Shown in pieces: positions 52,213-60,382 of a stretch of DNA of 64,000 bases (within the stretch, counting starts at the first letter, position 1; every line of letters begins with the position of its first letter). The DNA lies in contig CAVUBD010000038.1 in NCBI GenBank assembly GCA_963739615.1, positions 16,479 through 80,478 of the forward strand, read 5' to 3'. Source of the stretch: Palsa-504 sp963739615 (GTDB lineage Bacteria > Actinomycetota > Actinomycetes > Streptosporangiales > Streptosporangiaceae). The notes beneath the pieces are model-generated. The model was not told the origin of the DNA. It made no database searches and was given only the letters and a program-made list of their open reading frames with translations. The translations under genes were made by a program, and so were the position numbers.

Positions 52213-53075
52213 CGGTTCCCAGGGGACGTGCTTGGCTGGTTCCGGCTGCTGGTGCGGCGGAGACGGTCCCGTCCCAAGCGCCCAGGCCAGCCGGACACCG
52301 TCCGTTCCATCCGCCTGCTGGTGCTTCGCCTGGCACGAGAGAATCCCGCGCTGGGGTTACCGCCGCATCCACGGCGAACTGCTCGTCCTGGGTTCAGGAC
52401 CGCCGCCTCTAACGTGTGGGAGATCCTCCGGCAGGCCGGGATCGACGCCAGGTTCCTCCGCTCCCAGGCCGATGCGCTGCTTGCCTGCGACTTCTTCGAG
52501 ACTGTCACCTTGAGCGGTGTCCGCCTGTATGTATTAGTTACGTGGAATCAAGCCGGGGAGTTGAGAGGATTCGATCACCAGAGCTCAGGCGACTGATCTT
52601 GACCCGGCGACCTCGGGAAGCGGACATACTGACCGTTTCCGGATACCTTCCTCTTCCTCGTTGCTGCTTTGAGTCTGGCCCAGCGAGATGGTCATTTGGC
52701 GATCATCGACGCGCGGCAGAGCAAACACGGTTAATAGCGACAAGCCAGATTCCACAGAATGCTGGCGGTCATCGAGCACGCCAGCCGGCGGATCCGGATC
52801 CTGGGTGCAACCCCTCATCCCACTGCCTGCTGGGTGGTCTAGGCCGCGAAGAACCTCGTCATGGATCTTGAGGATGCCGGCAGCCGGGCGGTTCCTGATC
52901 CGGGACCGCGACGGCAAGTTCTCCGGCCTGTTAGACGCCGTGCTCAAGGACGCCGGCATCGAAGTGGTGCTCAGCGGCGTCCAAATGCCGAGAATGAACG
53001 CGCGCCGCCCGCCTCCACGTCCGCAGACGCGACCGTCTCGGCGCCATCCTCCACGAGTACCGGCATGCCGCTTAA
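52213..53075 (+). pseudogene. Integrase-core transposase pseudogene
   Basis: Remains of an IS481/IS3-like integrase-core transposase over several frames: RPGQPDTVRSIRLLVLRLAREN, WGYRRIHGELLVLGS, AASNVWEILRQAGIDARF, FLRSQADALLACDFFETV (first acidic residue of DDE) and, after an inserted 228-bp block, VIEHASRRIRILG-type sequence with AKNLVMDLEDAG. The end DRLGAILHEYRHAA is present, but most of the region between VVLSGVQMPRMN and it is missing. It is clearly inactive. It lies within the first integrative element. Confidence 0.8.
52533..52760. mobile_element. 228-bp insertion in transposase pseudogene
   Basis: The transposase reading (RLYV) stops at 52532 and resumes cleanly at 52761 (LAVIEHAS). 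The block between starts ATTAGTTACGTGGAATC and ends with the complement of ATTCTGTGGAATC: imperfect inverted ends sharing GTGGAATC. It encodes nothing recognisable. A MITE-like insertion is likely; no target duplication is clear. Confidence 0.5.
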
Positions 53076-53200
53076 CCTGCACGGATGAGATTTTCGGCAA
53101 GACAGGATCGTCCGACTCTTACGTCGGTCACCTGTTATCGTGTGCCGATTGTCCGGAATGTGCTGGTTATTCCCCGTTGTTGCCGCGTGCGGAGTTTGTG

Positions 53201-53263
53201 CTAGGGGATGGACTCGTCGACGAACCGGCGACCAGCTGGGTTCACCGCTATGGCGCCCTTGGC
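53201..53263 (-). pseudogene. FAD-binding dehydrogenase fragment
   Basis: A 20-residue stretch, AKGAIAVNPAGRRFVDES, followed by a stop. The GAIxVNxAGRRFVDE motif is highly characteristic of fumarate-reductase/ketosteroid-dehydrogenase flavoproteins. Nothing else of the gene is visible on either side. It is a fossil at best. Confidence 0.3.
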
Positions 53264-53390
53264 TTGGCACGCAGCCCGTCGCTTAACCGCGAAACACCAA
53301 TAGCACGTCATTTCCGCAAAAATCCACTCTTCAGCCGATAGGCCTGGTATAGCCTGAGCCCCACGCAGAGGGTCTGGAGGGGGGCCCGGC

Positions 53391-53771
53391 ATGGCCCTAT
53401 TCCAACCCCGTCAGGGGAGTGCTAGCACCACGGCGCCGCCGCAGGCTGGCCGCGGTAATGCCAGCGGCTATGAGGCTGTCCGGGCTAGCCGGGATTTCTG
53501 GACAATCAGGCGCCGCTTTGGGTCTTTCGTCGGCCCGGCCTGCACGCTGTTCATCGTCTGGTACTTCCTCTTCGTGATCGTCGCTGTGTTCGCGCCGGGC
53601 TTCATGCGGATCAGCGTGCTCGGCGACGTAAACGTAGCGATGTGCTTCGGCCTCCTGCAGTTCGCCTCGACGTTCGCGATCGCCGTGGGCTATCGCCTCT
53701 GGGCACGGCGCAGACTCGACCCGCTCGCTGACCGGCTCCGGCAGCGCCTGGAAGGAGGCCCGAGGCAGTGA
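53391..53771 (+). CDS. DUF485 membrane protein
   Basis: A 126-residue protein with two membrane helices (LFIVWYFLFVIVAVFAPGFM and NVAMCFGLLQFASTFAIAVGY), the layout of DUF485 (YjcH-type) proteins. In bacteria this gene almost always precedes a cation/acetate symporter (actP), as here; the symporter start overlaps the stop by four bases (GTGA). Its role is presumed accessory to the transporter. The N-terminal 35 residues are disordered. Located inside the first element. Confidence 0.88.
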   Translation: MALFQPRQGSASTTAPPQAGRGNASGYEAVRASRDFWTIRRRFGSFVGPACTLFIVWYFLFVIVAVFAPGFMRISVLGDVNVAMCFGLLQFASTFAIAVGYRLWARRRLDPLADRLRQRLEGGPRQ

Positions 53772-55417
53772 CGGGCCCAGCCACCACGGGTACGCTGGCG
53801 GCCGCGGTCGTCGGCACGCCCGCGCTCAACTTCACCATCTTCGCCTTTTTCGTTGTCGTAACCCTCGTCATCGCCATCAGCGTGGCCAGGAAGAACAACT
53901 CAACCACCGACTACTACGCCGGCGGGAGGACCTTTACCGGCTTCCAGAATGGCGTGGCGACCAGCGGTGACTACTTGTCAGCCGCCACATTCCTTGGCAC
54001 CCCGGGCATCATCGCGATATACGGATTCGATGGCATCCTCTACTCGGTCGGCTTCATAGTCGGCTGGCTGGTCGTCCTGCTGCTCGTCTCCGAGCCGCTC
54101 CGGAACACCGGCCGGTACACGATGGCCGACGTACTCGACCTCCGGCTGAAGGCCCCGCCGGTACGCGCCGCCGCGGCGCTTGCCACCCTCACGGTCTGCC
54201 TGTTCTACCTGCTCGCCCAGATGGCCGGCGCTGGTGTCCTGGTGAGCCTGTTGCTCGGTGTGAGTAGCTCAGCCGGCCAGGATCTCGTCGTTGCCGTCGT
54301 CGGCATCCTCATGATCTTCTACGTACTCGTCGGCGGCATGAAGGCCACCACCTGGGTGCAGATCGTCAAGGCCACGATCCTCGCGGCCGGTACCGCGGTG
54401 ACCACCATCTGGTTGCTGTCCCGTACCGGGTTCAGCCTTCACGCCTTGCTGCACCACGCCGCGGCGTCGAGCCCGTCAGGTACCGCGGTGCTCAGCCCCG
54501 GCCTCGAATACGGGGTGAACACCGTCTCCAAGCTCGACCTCATCTCGCTGGCGTTCGCGCTGTTGCTCGGCACCGCCGGCCTGCCGCACGTCCTCATGCG
54601 GCTGTATACCGTGCCGAACGCGCGGGAGGCGCGCCGCAGCGTCACCTGGACCATCTGGTTTGTCGGGCTGTTCTACCTGTGCACGTTCGTGCTCGGCTTC
54701 GGCGCGATGTGGCTGGTGGGACGCAAGCGCATCCTTTCCGCGCCCGGCGGCAGCAACTCCGCCGTCCCCCTGCTCGCCGACAAGCTGGGCGGGACGCTGC
54801 TTTTTGGCATCCTGGCGGCCGTCGCCTTCGCGACCATCCTGGCCGTTGTGGCGGGCCTGACCATCACCGCGAGCGCCTCTTTCGCCCATGACGTCTACGC
54901 CGGCGTGCTGCGCCGCGGAAAAGTCGAGCCCGCCGAGGAGGTCCGGGTAGCGCGGATCGCCGCGGTGGTGATCGGGATCGTCGCGGTGATCGGCGGGATA
55001 TCCGCGAAGGGCATAAACATTGCGTTCCTGGTGGGACTGGCCTTCGCGATCGCGGCGGCGGCGAACCTGCCGTCGATCCTATACTCGCTCTTCTGGCCGC
55101 GGTTCACCGCGCGAGGCGCGCTGTGGAGCATCTACGGCGGACTTATCAGCTCTATCGTCCTGATCATCTTCTCTCCGGTGTTCTCCGGTCAGAGGAAGCC
55201 GCTGGGGGGTACGAGCTCGTCGCTGATCACCGATCCGCACATCAACTTCGCATTCTTCCCGCTGAACAACCCTGGGATCGTGGCTATCCCACTGGCCTTC
55301 TTCCTCGGCTGGCTCGGCACGGTCACCGACCGGCAGCCCGCCGACTCTGCCCGGTTCGCCCGGATGCAAGTGCGGGCACTTACCGGAGTAGGCGCCGAGC
55401 GAGGCGGTCGTTCCTGA
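53768..55417 (+). CDS. Sodium/solute symporter (acetate-permease ActP-like)
   Basis: A 549-residue SSS-family transporter with about 13 helices. Characteristic: VARKNNSTTDYYAGGRTFTGF, QNGVATSGDYLSAATFLGTPG, LFYLLAQMAGAGVLVSLLLG, GGMKATTWVQIVKATIL and the long GLPHVLMRLYTVPNAREARRS loop. Such proteins import acetate or short carboxylates with sodium or protons. GTG at 53768 overlaps the DUF485 stop. The sequence is intact, unlike many neighbours in the element, which suggests it is still useful cargo or recently acquired. Confidence 0.9.
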   Translation: MTGPATTGTLAAAVVGTPALNFTIFAFFVVVTLVIAISVARKNNSTTDYYAGGRTFTGFQNGVATSGDYLSAATFLGTPGIIAIYGFDGILYSVGFIVGWLVVLLLVSEPLRNTGRYTMADVLDLRLKAPPVRAAAALATLTVCLFYLLAQMAGAGVLVSLLLGVSSSAGQDLVVAVVGILMIFYVLVGGMKATTWVQIVKATILAAGTAVTTIWLLSRTGFSLHALLHHAAASSPSGTAVLSPGLEYGVNTVSKLDLISLAFALLLGTAGLPHVLMRLYTVPNAREARRSVTWTIWFVGLFYLCTFVLGFGAMWLVGRKRILSAPGGSNSAVPLLADKLGGTLLFGILAAVAFATILAVVAGLTITASASFAHDVYAGVLRRGKVEPAEEVRVARIAAVVIGIVAVIGGISAKGINIAFLVGLAFAIAAAANLPSILYSLFWPRFTARGALWSIYGGLISSIVLIIFSPVFSGQRKPLGGTSSSLITDPHINFAFFPLNNPGIVAIPLAFFLGWLGTVTDRQPADSARFARMQVRALTGVGAERGGRS

Positions 55418-55472
55418 CGGAGGGTTCCGCAGAGCATGACGCTTAAGGGGTGAGACGGAGGTGGAACCTCAC

Positions 55473-56291
55473 ATGGCGAGCAACCTGAGCTATAACGTAC
55501 CGCCGACCGCACAGCAGCCGCAGCCTCCGCAGGCCCAGTACCCGCAAGCCCAGTATGTCCAGCCACGGGCAGCGCAGGCACAGCCGCCTCAGTCACCGCG
55601 CTCGCAGGCTGAGCAGCAGGCACCGCAAGGGCTGAGCAGCGACGCGGGATTCTGGCCCGTCATCCGCCAGTCAGCCTTCCGCCTGTCCCGCAACGAGGAC
55701 GCGTTCGTCCAGGAGCTGCACTACGACATCACGAGGATGATCTCGGACCCGGCCGGAGCCCCGGCCCCCGACATGTGGGTGTTCTGCGAACGGATGGTGC
55801 GATCGCTCCTGTGGGTCGCCCTAACCGACCAGCCGCTGGGCGTGGTCGTGGACACACTGCGCCAGGTGGGCGCGCAGAACTGGGCCGAGGGCTTCCCCGA
55901 CACGCTATACGGGAACGTCACGCACGCCATGGTTCAGACGGTGCACTACCTCTGCGCGGACGACTGGTCTGCCTCGATGGGCTCGGCGTGGATCACCTAC
56001 TTCATGTGGATCAAGCCGCACCTGCTGGCCGGGGCGCAGCAGGCCGCGGCACAGCACGCCGCCGTCCAGCAGGCAGCTGAGCTGGAGGCGGCTGCGCAGC
56101 GGACAGCCGCCGAGGTGGAGGCCGCTCGAGTCAAGGCGCTTTCCCGCGACGCACATGGCGGTCACACGCAGGTGGTCGGCGACGTAGACCTTGAATCTGT
56201 GGCCAGCCTGCTGGACGAGGAGGATAACGAGAACGTGGGCTACGGCCAGCTCATGGTCTCGATGACCCGGAATCCGCGACGCAGCCGCTGA
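55473..56291 (+). CDS. Globin-domain protein
   Basis: A 272-residue protein. The first ~55 residues are Gln/Pro/Ala-rich. Residues ~58-190 resemble a globin of the flavohemoglobin type: GFWPVIRQSAFRLSRNEDAF, ELHYDITRMISD, VCERMVRSLLWVALTDQPLG and QVGAQNWAEGFPDTLYGNVTHAM, with a His in NVTHAM in the place of the heme ligand region. No flavin domain is present; the C-terminal ~75 residues are helical and Ala/Gln-rich. NO or oxygen sensing is inferred. ATG 55473 with a GGAGG 13 bases before; GTG 55461 is an alternative. Confidence 0.7.
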   Translation: MASNLSYNVPPTAQQPQPPQAQYPQAQYVQPRAAQAQPPQSPRSQAEQQAPQGLSSDAGFWPVIRQSAFRLSRNEDAFVQELHYDITRMISDPAGAPAPDMWVFCERMVRSLLWVALTDQPLGVVVDTLRQVGAQNWAEGFPDTLYGNVTHAMVQTVHYLCADDWSASMGSAWITYFMWIKPHLLAGAQQAAAQHAAVQQAAELEAAAQRTAAEVEAARVKALSRDAHGGHTQVVGDVDLESVASLLDEEDNENVGYGQLMVSMTRNPRRSR

Positions 56292-56332
56292 CGCCTACCG
56301 TCCATAGGCCATCTACCTGCGGAAACTGCCGC

Positions 56333-56380
56333 CCGGTCCACGATCTTCACGATCTTCGAGGGCACCTCGGAAATCCTGTG
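56333..56380 (+). pseudogene. Acyl-CoA dehydrogenase C-terminal fragment
   Basis: Sixteen codons reading RSTIFTIFEGTSEIL and a stop. This is the C-terminal signature (IFTIFEGTSEIL) of acyl-CoA dehydrogenases. No other part is seen, so it is a fossil inside the element. Confidence 0.4.
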
Positions 56381-56420
56381 AGGCTCATCGCGACTGATAA
56401 TCCCGCGTGGGGCACGGGGC

Positions 56421-56565
56421 GTGTCTCCGTCCGAGGACGCCGAACTGCCCGTGCTGCGCCACGAGAACCAGGTGCTGCGCCGTCAGCTCAGTGGCCGCCT
56501 GCGGCGGGATCATGCCGACCGGCTCTGGCTTACGGCGTTGTCCCGGAATATCACTACTCCGCATA
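56421..56565 (+). pseudogene. Transposase N-terminal fragment
   Basis: Reads EDAELPVLRHENQVLRRQLS, then DHADRLWLTALSRNI, the N-terminal part of the same integrase-core transposase family seen at 52213-53075. It breaks off after ~45 residues. It may be the other end of the same original insertion, displaced by rearrangement. Confidence 0.55.
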
Positions 56566-56860
56566 ACCCCAGCTCAGGCTACGTAACTCAATATTCGAGC
56601 GGTGCACGGACGATGTCCGTGGCTGTCCGTGCGATAGGGCTTGAAGGAGCCCTCGCGAACGGACATCTAGCGGACGCATCGCCATGCGGAACACCGCGCC
56701 ACATCATTTGCGCAGGTAATTGGCTATATAGACGTGCAGGCAGGAGCGTACTGTAAAACCGTCGGCCCCTCATGATCGCCAAGCCCGCTCGCGCGGACGT
56801 AGGCTGGGCGCTCATGGCGATGTTACGCACAGTAGCAGGATGAGGGGACATGGGGCCTCG
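56566..56860. other. Decayed intergenic region inside element 1
   Basis: About 295 bases with no supported gene. A minus-strand open frame (56588-56851) begins MSPHPATVRNIAMSAQPTSA but has no recognisable domain. The right border is the 116-bp repeat. Confidence 0.5.
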
Positions 56861-56976
56861 GGCGTGGACCGGTTCGTGGACCGAGTCACCCGTGCAAACG
56901 GTGCAATCAGGGGCATCGATGGCACGACTCCGTGGTATCCGTGCAGCTAGCGCTCGTAGCGCACGGGGCCGTACTT
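56861..56976. repeat. 116-bp element end repeat, copy A
   Basis: Matches 61884-61999 at roughly 85% of positions with no gaps. Shared core words include GGCGTGGACCGGTTCGTGG, GTGCAAACGGTGCAATCAG and GGTATCCGTGCAGCTAG. The right end directly abuts the tRNA-derived core at 56977. Position and internal near-repeats (GTGCAAACG-GTGCAATC) suit the arm region of an attachment site. Confidence 0.85.
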
Positions 56977-57022
56977 CTCATAATCCGCCGGTCGTGGGTT
57001 CGAGCCCCACCCGCCCCACCAG
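56977..57022. other. Attachment-site core (right), tRNA-Met 3' fragment
   Basis: Exact 46-base copy of 51270-51315. It lacks the 5' half of a tRNA, so it is not a gene. On its left lies the 116-bp repeat; on its right a truncated hsp20 begins. Confidence 0.85.
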
Positions 57023-57406
57023 GCTCACCCAGCAGATGCTCGGCACCGCCGCCCGGCCCGCCGCGATGCCCATGGACGCCTACCGGCAGGGCGATAACTT
57101 CTACATCTGCCTGGACCTGCCGGCGTCGCCGCAGAGTCCATCGACCTGACCGTCGAGCAGAACGTGCTGACCGTCCGCGCCGAGCGCGCCCCGATCAAGG
57201 CGGACGGCGCCGAGATGATCGTCGCCGAACGCCCCTACGGCACTTTCACCCGCCAGGTCTTTCTCGGCGAGACCCTAGACGCCGACCATATCGCCGCCGA
57301 CTACGCTGCCGGCGTGCTCACCCTGACCATCCCGGTCCACGAGGCCGCCAAGCCCCGCAGCATCCAGGTCACCAGCAACGACACCAAGCAGGCCGTCACC
57401 GCCTGA
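57023..57406 (+). pseudogene. Hsp20/alpha-crystallin gene, truncated and frameshifted
   Basis: A small heat-shock protein of the actinobacterial Hsp18 type without its first ~12 codons: homology begins at LTQQMLGTAARPAAMPMDAY, exactly at the edge of the tRNA fragment. Then comes DNFYICLDLP, a one-base deletion near 57130 (CCGGCG for CCGGGCG), and ESIDLTVEQNVLTVRAERA, RQVFLGETLDADHIAADYAAGVLTLTIPV in the next frame. An in-frame ATG (57068) could start a shorter protein, but the frameshift remains. The gene was cut at the attachment site and is inactive as written. Confidence 0.85.
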
Positions 57407-57922
57407 CTCCCGGCAGCATGACTGGCAGGGGCGCAGGCATCGGGCCGGCTGGCCGGAGGCCAGATGCGGCGACGGACCGGCGCAGCGCGGCGCCGCGTTC
57501 CTCAAACGCGTTGTGTGTCCACCGGCCGGAGAATCGCACCGCTGCCGCCAGCTGCCGCGGGATCTCCCCGTTCGCACCCGGGCATCCTGAGGGAGTGGCA
57601 GTGTCTCGGCGGTGAGGTGAGATGGCATCACGAACTGCACCAGGTAGCGGCCGGGTGGGCCGGCGGCTTGCTGCAGCACCGGGGCGGTCATCGCGATCTT
57701 CTCCGGGTCGGCGGCCTGCTGCGTGACCGGCGCGGTCATGGCGATCCGGCGGCGGGAGCGATTGGCGCCATTGATGTAACCCGCGAGCGGGCGGAACGCG
57801 CGGTTGGGTGCCTTATCAAACGAGCCAGCTACCTCGATCTCGGCGACCAGGTGGGCCGGGTAGCGGCGCAGTTCGAACCCGTCCAGGCGCTCCGTCACTT
57901 CATACGGCTGCTGCTCGGTCAT
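57407..57922 (-). pseudogene. SOUL heme-binding protein, frameshifted and truncated
   Basis: Starts MTEQQPYEVTERLDGFELRR (SOUL family: YEVTERLDGFELRRYP) and continues GSFDKAPNRAFRPLAGYING, MTAPVTQQ and VQFVMPSHLTAETLP. One base is missing near 57575 in a run of G, and the next frame continues EIPRQLAAAVRFSGRWTHNA and FEERGAALRRSVAASGLRP before ending at the hsp20 stop region. The last ~35 residues of the family are missing. SOUL proteins bind heme or porphyrin. ATG overlaps the SDR stop (ATGA), so it was the third gene of this minus-strand string. Confidence 0.8.
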
Positions 57923-58962
57923 CTCTGCCCCTGCGAAGAGATGTCACGGTCAGCAGCCGCGCTATCGGGCCCTGCCTGCGCTAGCTTCGGTGCGCCTGTG
58001 GCGGTCGCCGTGTCCAGGTGGTCCCACAGCTTGCGTCCGGCGCCGGGGTCGTGCCCGCGCGTCCACGGCAGCGGGTATTCCGGCCGCGGGCGCCGGTCGT
58101 GCCAGAACCGGCCGCTGCCCAACCGCTCGGGAGGCATGGTGGCGAGCCAGACGATGGTGTCGGCTCCTTGCTGAGGTGTGAGCAGGATCGGCCGGGTGGC
58201 CCGGTAGAAGCCCGGCAGCGTGGCGGCCACACCCGGGGTGTTCGCCCAGCCCGGGTGCATGGCGTGGAACGCTACACCGGTTCCGGCCATCCGCCGCGCC
58301 CACTCCCGGCTCAGCGCCACCTGCGCCCGCTTGGCTTTCGCGTACGCGGTGACGCCCCGGTAACGCGGCCTTGGCATCTGCAGGGTGGCCAGATCCGGGC
58401 GCTGGGTGTACATGCCGCCTGAGGAGACAGTGATCACCCGGGACGGGGCGGCGGCGAGCAGCGCCGGCGTCAGTAGGCGGGTCAGCAGGAACGGCGCGAC
58501 CACCTGGCCCAGGAACGTCATCTCGGTCCCGGCCGCGTCCGTGCGGAACTGGGGGTTGATGGCTCCTGCGTTGTGGATGAGCACGTCGAGCCGGTCATGG
58601 GTGGCATTGAACTGGCGGGCGAAGTCCCGCACCGCGTCCAGGTCCTCCATGTCTGCCAGCCCGTAGCTGATGCGCGTGCTGCCGGATTCGGCGGCGATGC
58701 CGCGCCGGGCCCCCTCTGCCCGGTCGCGGCCGCGGGCGAGAAAGTGGACCGCCGCGCCCCGCCGGGCCAGGGCGACCGCGGCCGCGTACCCGATCCCGGA
58801 GGTGGCGCCGGTGATGATGACGGTCTTTCCGCCGATAGCGGGAGGGTCACCGACGGTGAATTCGGGCAGCAGCCTGGACCGGACGGCCAGCCCGATCCGG
58901 GAGAAGCCCGGGACCACGCCGGCCTCCAGGGCCGCGTCCACCGCCTGCCCGAACGCGGTCAC
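57919..58962 (-). CDS. Short-chain dehydrogenase/reductase (DHRS-like)
   Basis: A 347-residue SDR. NAD(P)-binding: KTVIITGATSGIGYAAAVAL (~46-65), HNAGAINPQF; catalytic Ser in TVSSGGMYT and Tyr/Lys in YAKAKRAQVAL. WANTPGVAATLPGFY and GADTIVWLATMPPE are as in DHRS12-type or retinol-dehydrogenase-like members. The substrate is unknown. The stop is overlapped by the SOUL start and the start overlaps the SRPBCC stop (ATGA at both), so the three form one operon. An N-terminal extension of ~40 residues precedes the Rossmann fold, as in that subgroup. It is complete. Confidence 0.88.
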   Translation of the reverse strand: MTAFGQAVDAALEAGVVPGFSRIGLAVRSRLLPEFTVGDPPAIGGKTVIITGATSGIGYAAAVALARRGAAVHFLARGRDRAEGARRGIAAESGSTRISYGLADMEDLDAVRDFARQFNATHDRLDVLIHNAGAINPQFRTDAAGTEMTFLGQVVAPFLLTRLLTPALLAAAPSRVITVSSGGMYTQRPDLATLQMPRPRYRGVTAYAKAKRAQVALSREWARRMAGTGVAFHAMHPGWANTPGVAATLPGFYRATRPILLTPQQGADTIVWLATMPPERLGSGRFWHDRRPRPEYPLPWTRGHDPGAGRKLWDHLDTATATGAPKLAQAGPDSAAADRDISSQGQR

Positions 58963-59474
58963 GGCCTGCCTCCCGCCGACTTTGCCGCCCCGCCAGACCG
59001 GGCCGGTGCCGCCTCTTGGGTCCCGGTACCATCACCGGGCGGGCGCCGGGACAGAACGTCAGCGAGCCCGGCAGCCGCCCGTTCCGCCACGACGCGGAAA
59101 CCTGGCCGCAGGAACAGGTCGAGCACCCGCAGTGGGCCGCGCAACTGCACCTCGGCGTCATAGCTGACTGTCGAGCCGTCTGCGTCGCCCGTCACCACGA
59201 TCTTGTCGGTGGACCGCAGCAGGCCGCTGGCGGCGGCCAGCAGCACCTCCCGGCCCGGCACCAACCTGATGACCTCATAGGTCAGGGGCATGCGTACCCC
59301 CAGAAACGGCACCACGAGCCGGAACCGGCTGCCGACCCTGACCGGCCCGGGATCCAGTTGTTCCCCGGCCCGCACGCCGGGATCCCACTTGGCCGCATTG
59401 CTGAAGGTCGCCAGGTACCCGAACGTCTCGGCAGCTGAACTGCGCGACTCCACGGTCGCGTGATAGCGGGCCAT
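58959..59474 (-). CDS. SRPBCC-family lipid-binding protein
   Basis: A 171-residue START/Bet v1-like protein. The helix-grip fold is shown by ARYHATVESRSSAAETFGYL, AKWDPGVRAGEQ, VPFLGVRMPLTYEVIRLVP and TDKIVVTGDADGSTVSYDAE. Such proteins bind or modify hydrophobic ligands, or have polyketide-cyclase-like folds. It is the first gene of the SRPBCC-SDR-SOUL operon; the SDR start overlaps its stop. In other bacteria SRPBCC and SDR genes are found near LitR/CarH light regulators, which fits this neighbourhood. Strong Shine-Dalgarno AAGGAGGAG before the ATG. Confidence 0.85.
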   Translation of the reverse strand: MARYHATVESRSSAAETFGYLATFSNAAKWDPGVRAGEQLDPGPVRVGSRFRLVVPFLGVRMPLTYEVIRLVPGREVLLAAASGLLRSTDKIVVTGDADGSTVSYDAEVQLRGPLRVLDLFLRPGFRVVAERAAAGLADVLSRRPPGDGTGTQEAAPARSGGAAKSAGGRP

Positions 59475-59620
59475 CTCTTAACTCCTCCTTCACTCCGTGG
59501 CCGGCTGTGCCTGGATCTGCGCCAACGTGCAGCCTGGCGGCGGGCTGGCGCCTCGCTCACGCAGGTGGCGATCTGCTGTGCCAGCCCGCCGCTATCGGCA
59601 GGCATGCCTGCTAACCGGCC

Positions 59621-60250
59621 CTAGAACCGCAAGACGGTCCGTGCGGTGCCCAGTTCCAGCCCGGCGGAGAACAGCTTGGTTCCCAGCGCGGCGTTAAGCG
59701 CCTTAGCTGCGACGGAAGTGAGCGTCAGGATGATCCCCCGCGCCGTTACCAGATGCCTGCACATCACGAGCTTGGCGTGCGACAGGCCGAGGTGGAACAG
59801 CGGCACGCGTGCGGCGGGGTTGCCGTTCACGATGCCGGTCAGGTCACCGTGGGTCAGGTCGATGGTGAACCGGCTGACCTCGATCTTCTTCCCGTTCTTG
59901 GTGTTGCGGAACAAGATCCCGCCACGGTGATAGACCTTGCCGCCAAGCGGGCTGAGGGACACCAGGCCCCCGGTCACCGGGAACGCGAACCGCACCGCCG
60001 GGCCGTTCCTGTCGGACAGCACCTGCTCGCTGCCCGGCCGGATGGCCCGTGGCACGATGCCATTCTGCAGCAGCGCCGACGCGACACCGGGCGCCGTGGT
60101 GACCGCGGTCGTTCCGCCGCGCAGGTGCACGCCCGCCACAGCCCGAGCCGCAGCACCCTGTGACGTCGTCGCCGACGCCGCCGTAACCGCCGGGCCAGTC
60201 AGCAGGCCCATGATCGCCACGGCTGCCGCCAGATATCTGATCCCTCGCAT
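59621..60250 (-). CDS. HtaA-like secreted protein
   Basis: A 209-residue exported protein. The signal peptide covers MRGIRYLAAAVAIMGLLTGP with AVTAASATT as the cleavage area. The rest resembles the HtaA domain of heme-uptake proteins: AGVHLRGGTTAVTTAPGVAS, FAFPVTGGLVSLSPLGG, HRGGILFRNTKNGKKIEVSR and FTIDLTHGDLTGIVNGN. HtaA domains in Corynebacterium bind hemin; the Tyr ligand position cannot be fixed here. The start 60250 has GGAGGAG 7 bases before. It is divergent from the LitR-like gene and may be controlled by it. Confidence 0.65.
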   Translation of the reverse strand: MRGIRYLAAAVAIMGLLTGPAVTAASATTSQGAAARAVAGVHLRGGTTAVTTAPGVASALLQNGIVPRAIRPGSEQVLSDRNGPAVRFAFPVTGGLVSLSPLGGKVYHRGGILFRNTKNGKKIEVSRFTIDLTHGDLTGIVNGNPAARVPLFHLGLSHAKLVMCRHLVTARGIILTLTSVAAKALNAALGTKLFSAGLELGTARTVLRF

Positions 60251-60382
60251 GTCCATCTCCTCCCCGGCCCGCAAGCAGGCCACGCCTTGTTCAGGCTTTG
60301 TAAAGAGTTCGTCGAAACCTGAAGCTACGCCGCTTCCACAGAGAATGTCAAATGTCCGTAGAGAGACTGTATAGTCAACTTC
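60251..60382. promoter_or_regulatory. Divergent promoter region, LitR-like gene / HtaA-like gene
   Basis: 132 bases between two diverging starts. A -10-like TATAGT (60370-60375) lies 7 bases before the GTG of the regulator, so its transcript may be leaderless. The TGTCAA 18 bases further left could be a weak -35. For the other strand no clear pair is seen. MerR-type regulators usually bind and control such a divergent region. Confidence 0.5.

Noticed and set aside
56588..56851. 87-codon minus-strand frame in element 1
   Set aside because: No domain, no ribosome-binding site, in decayed DNA.
56977..57022. Second tRNA-Met gene
   Set aside because: Only the 3' half is present; the 5' acceptor strand and D-arm are missing.
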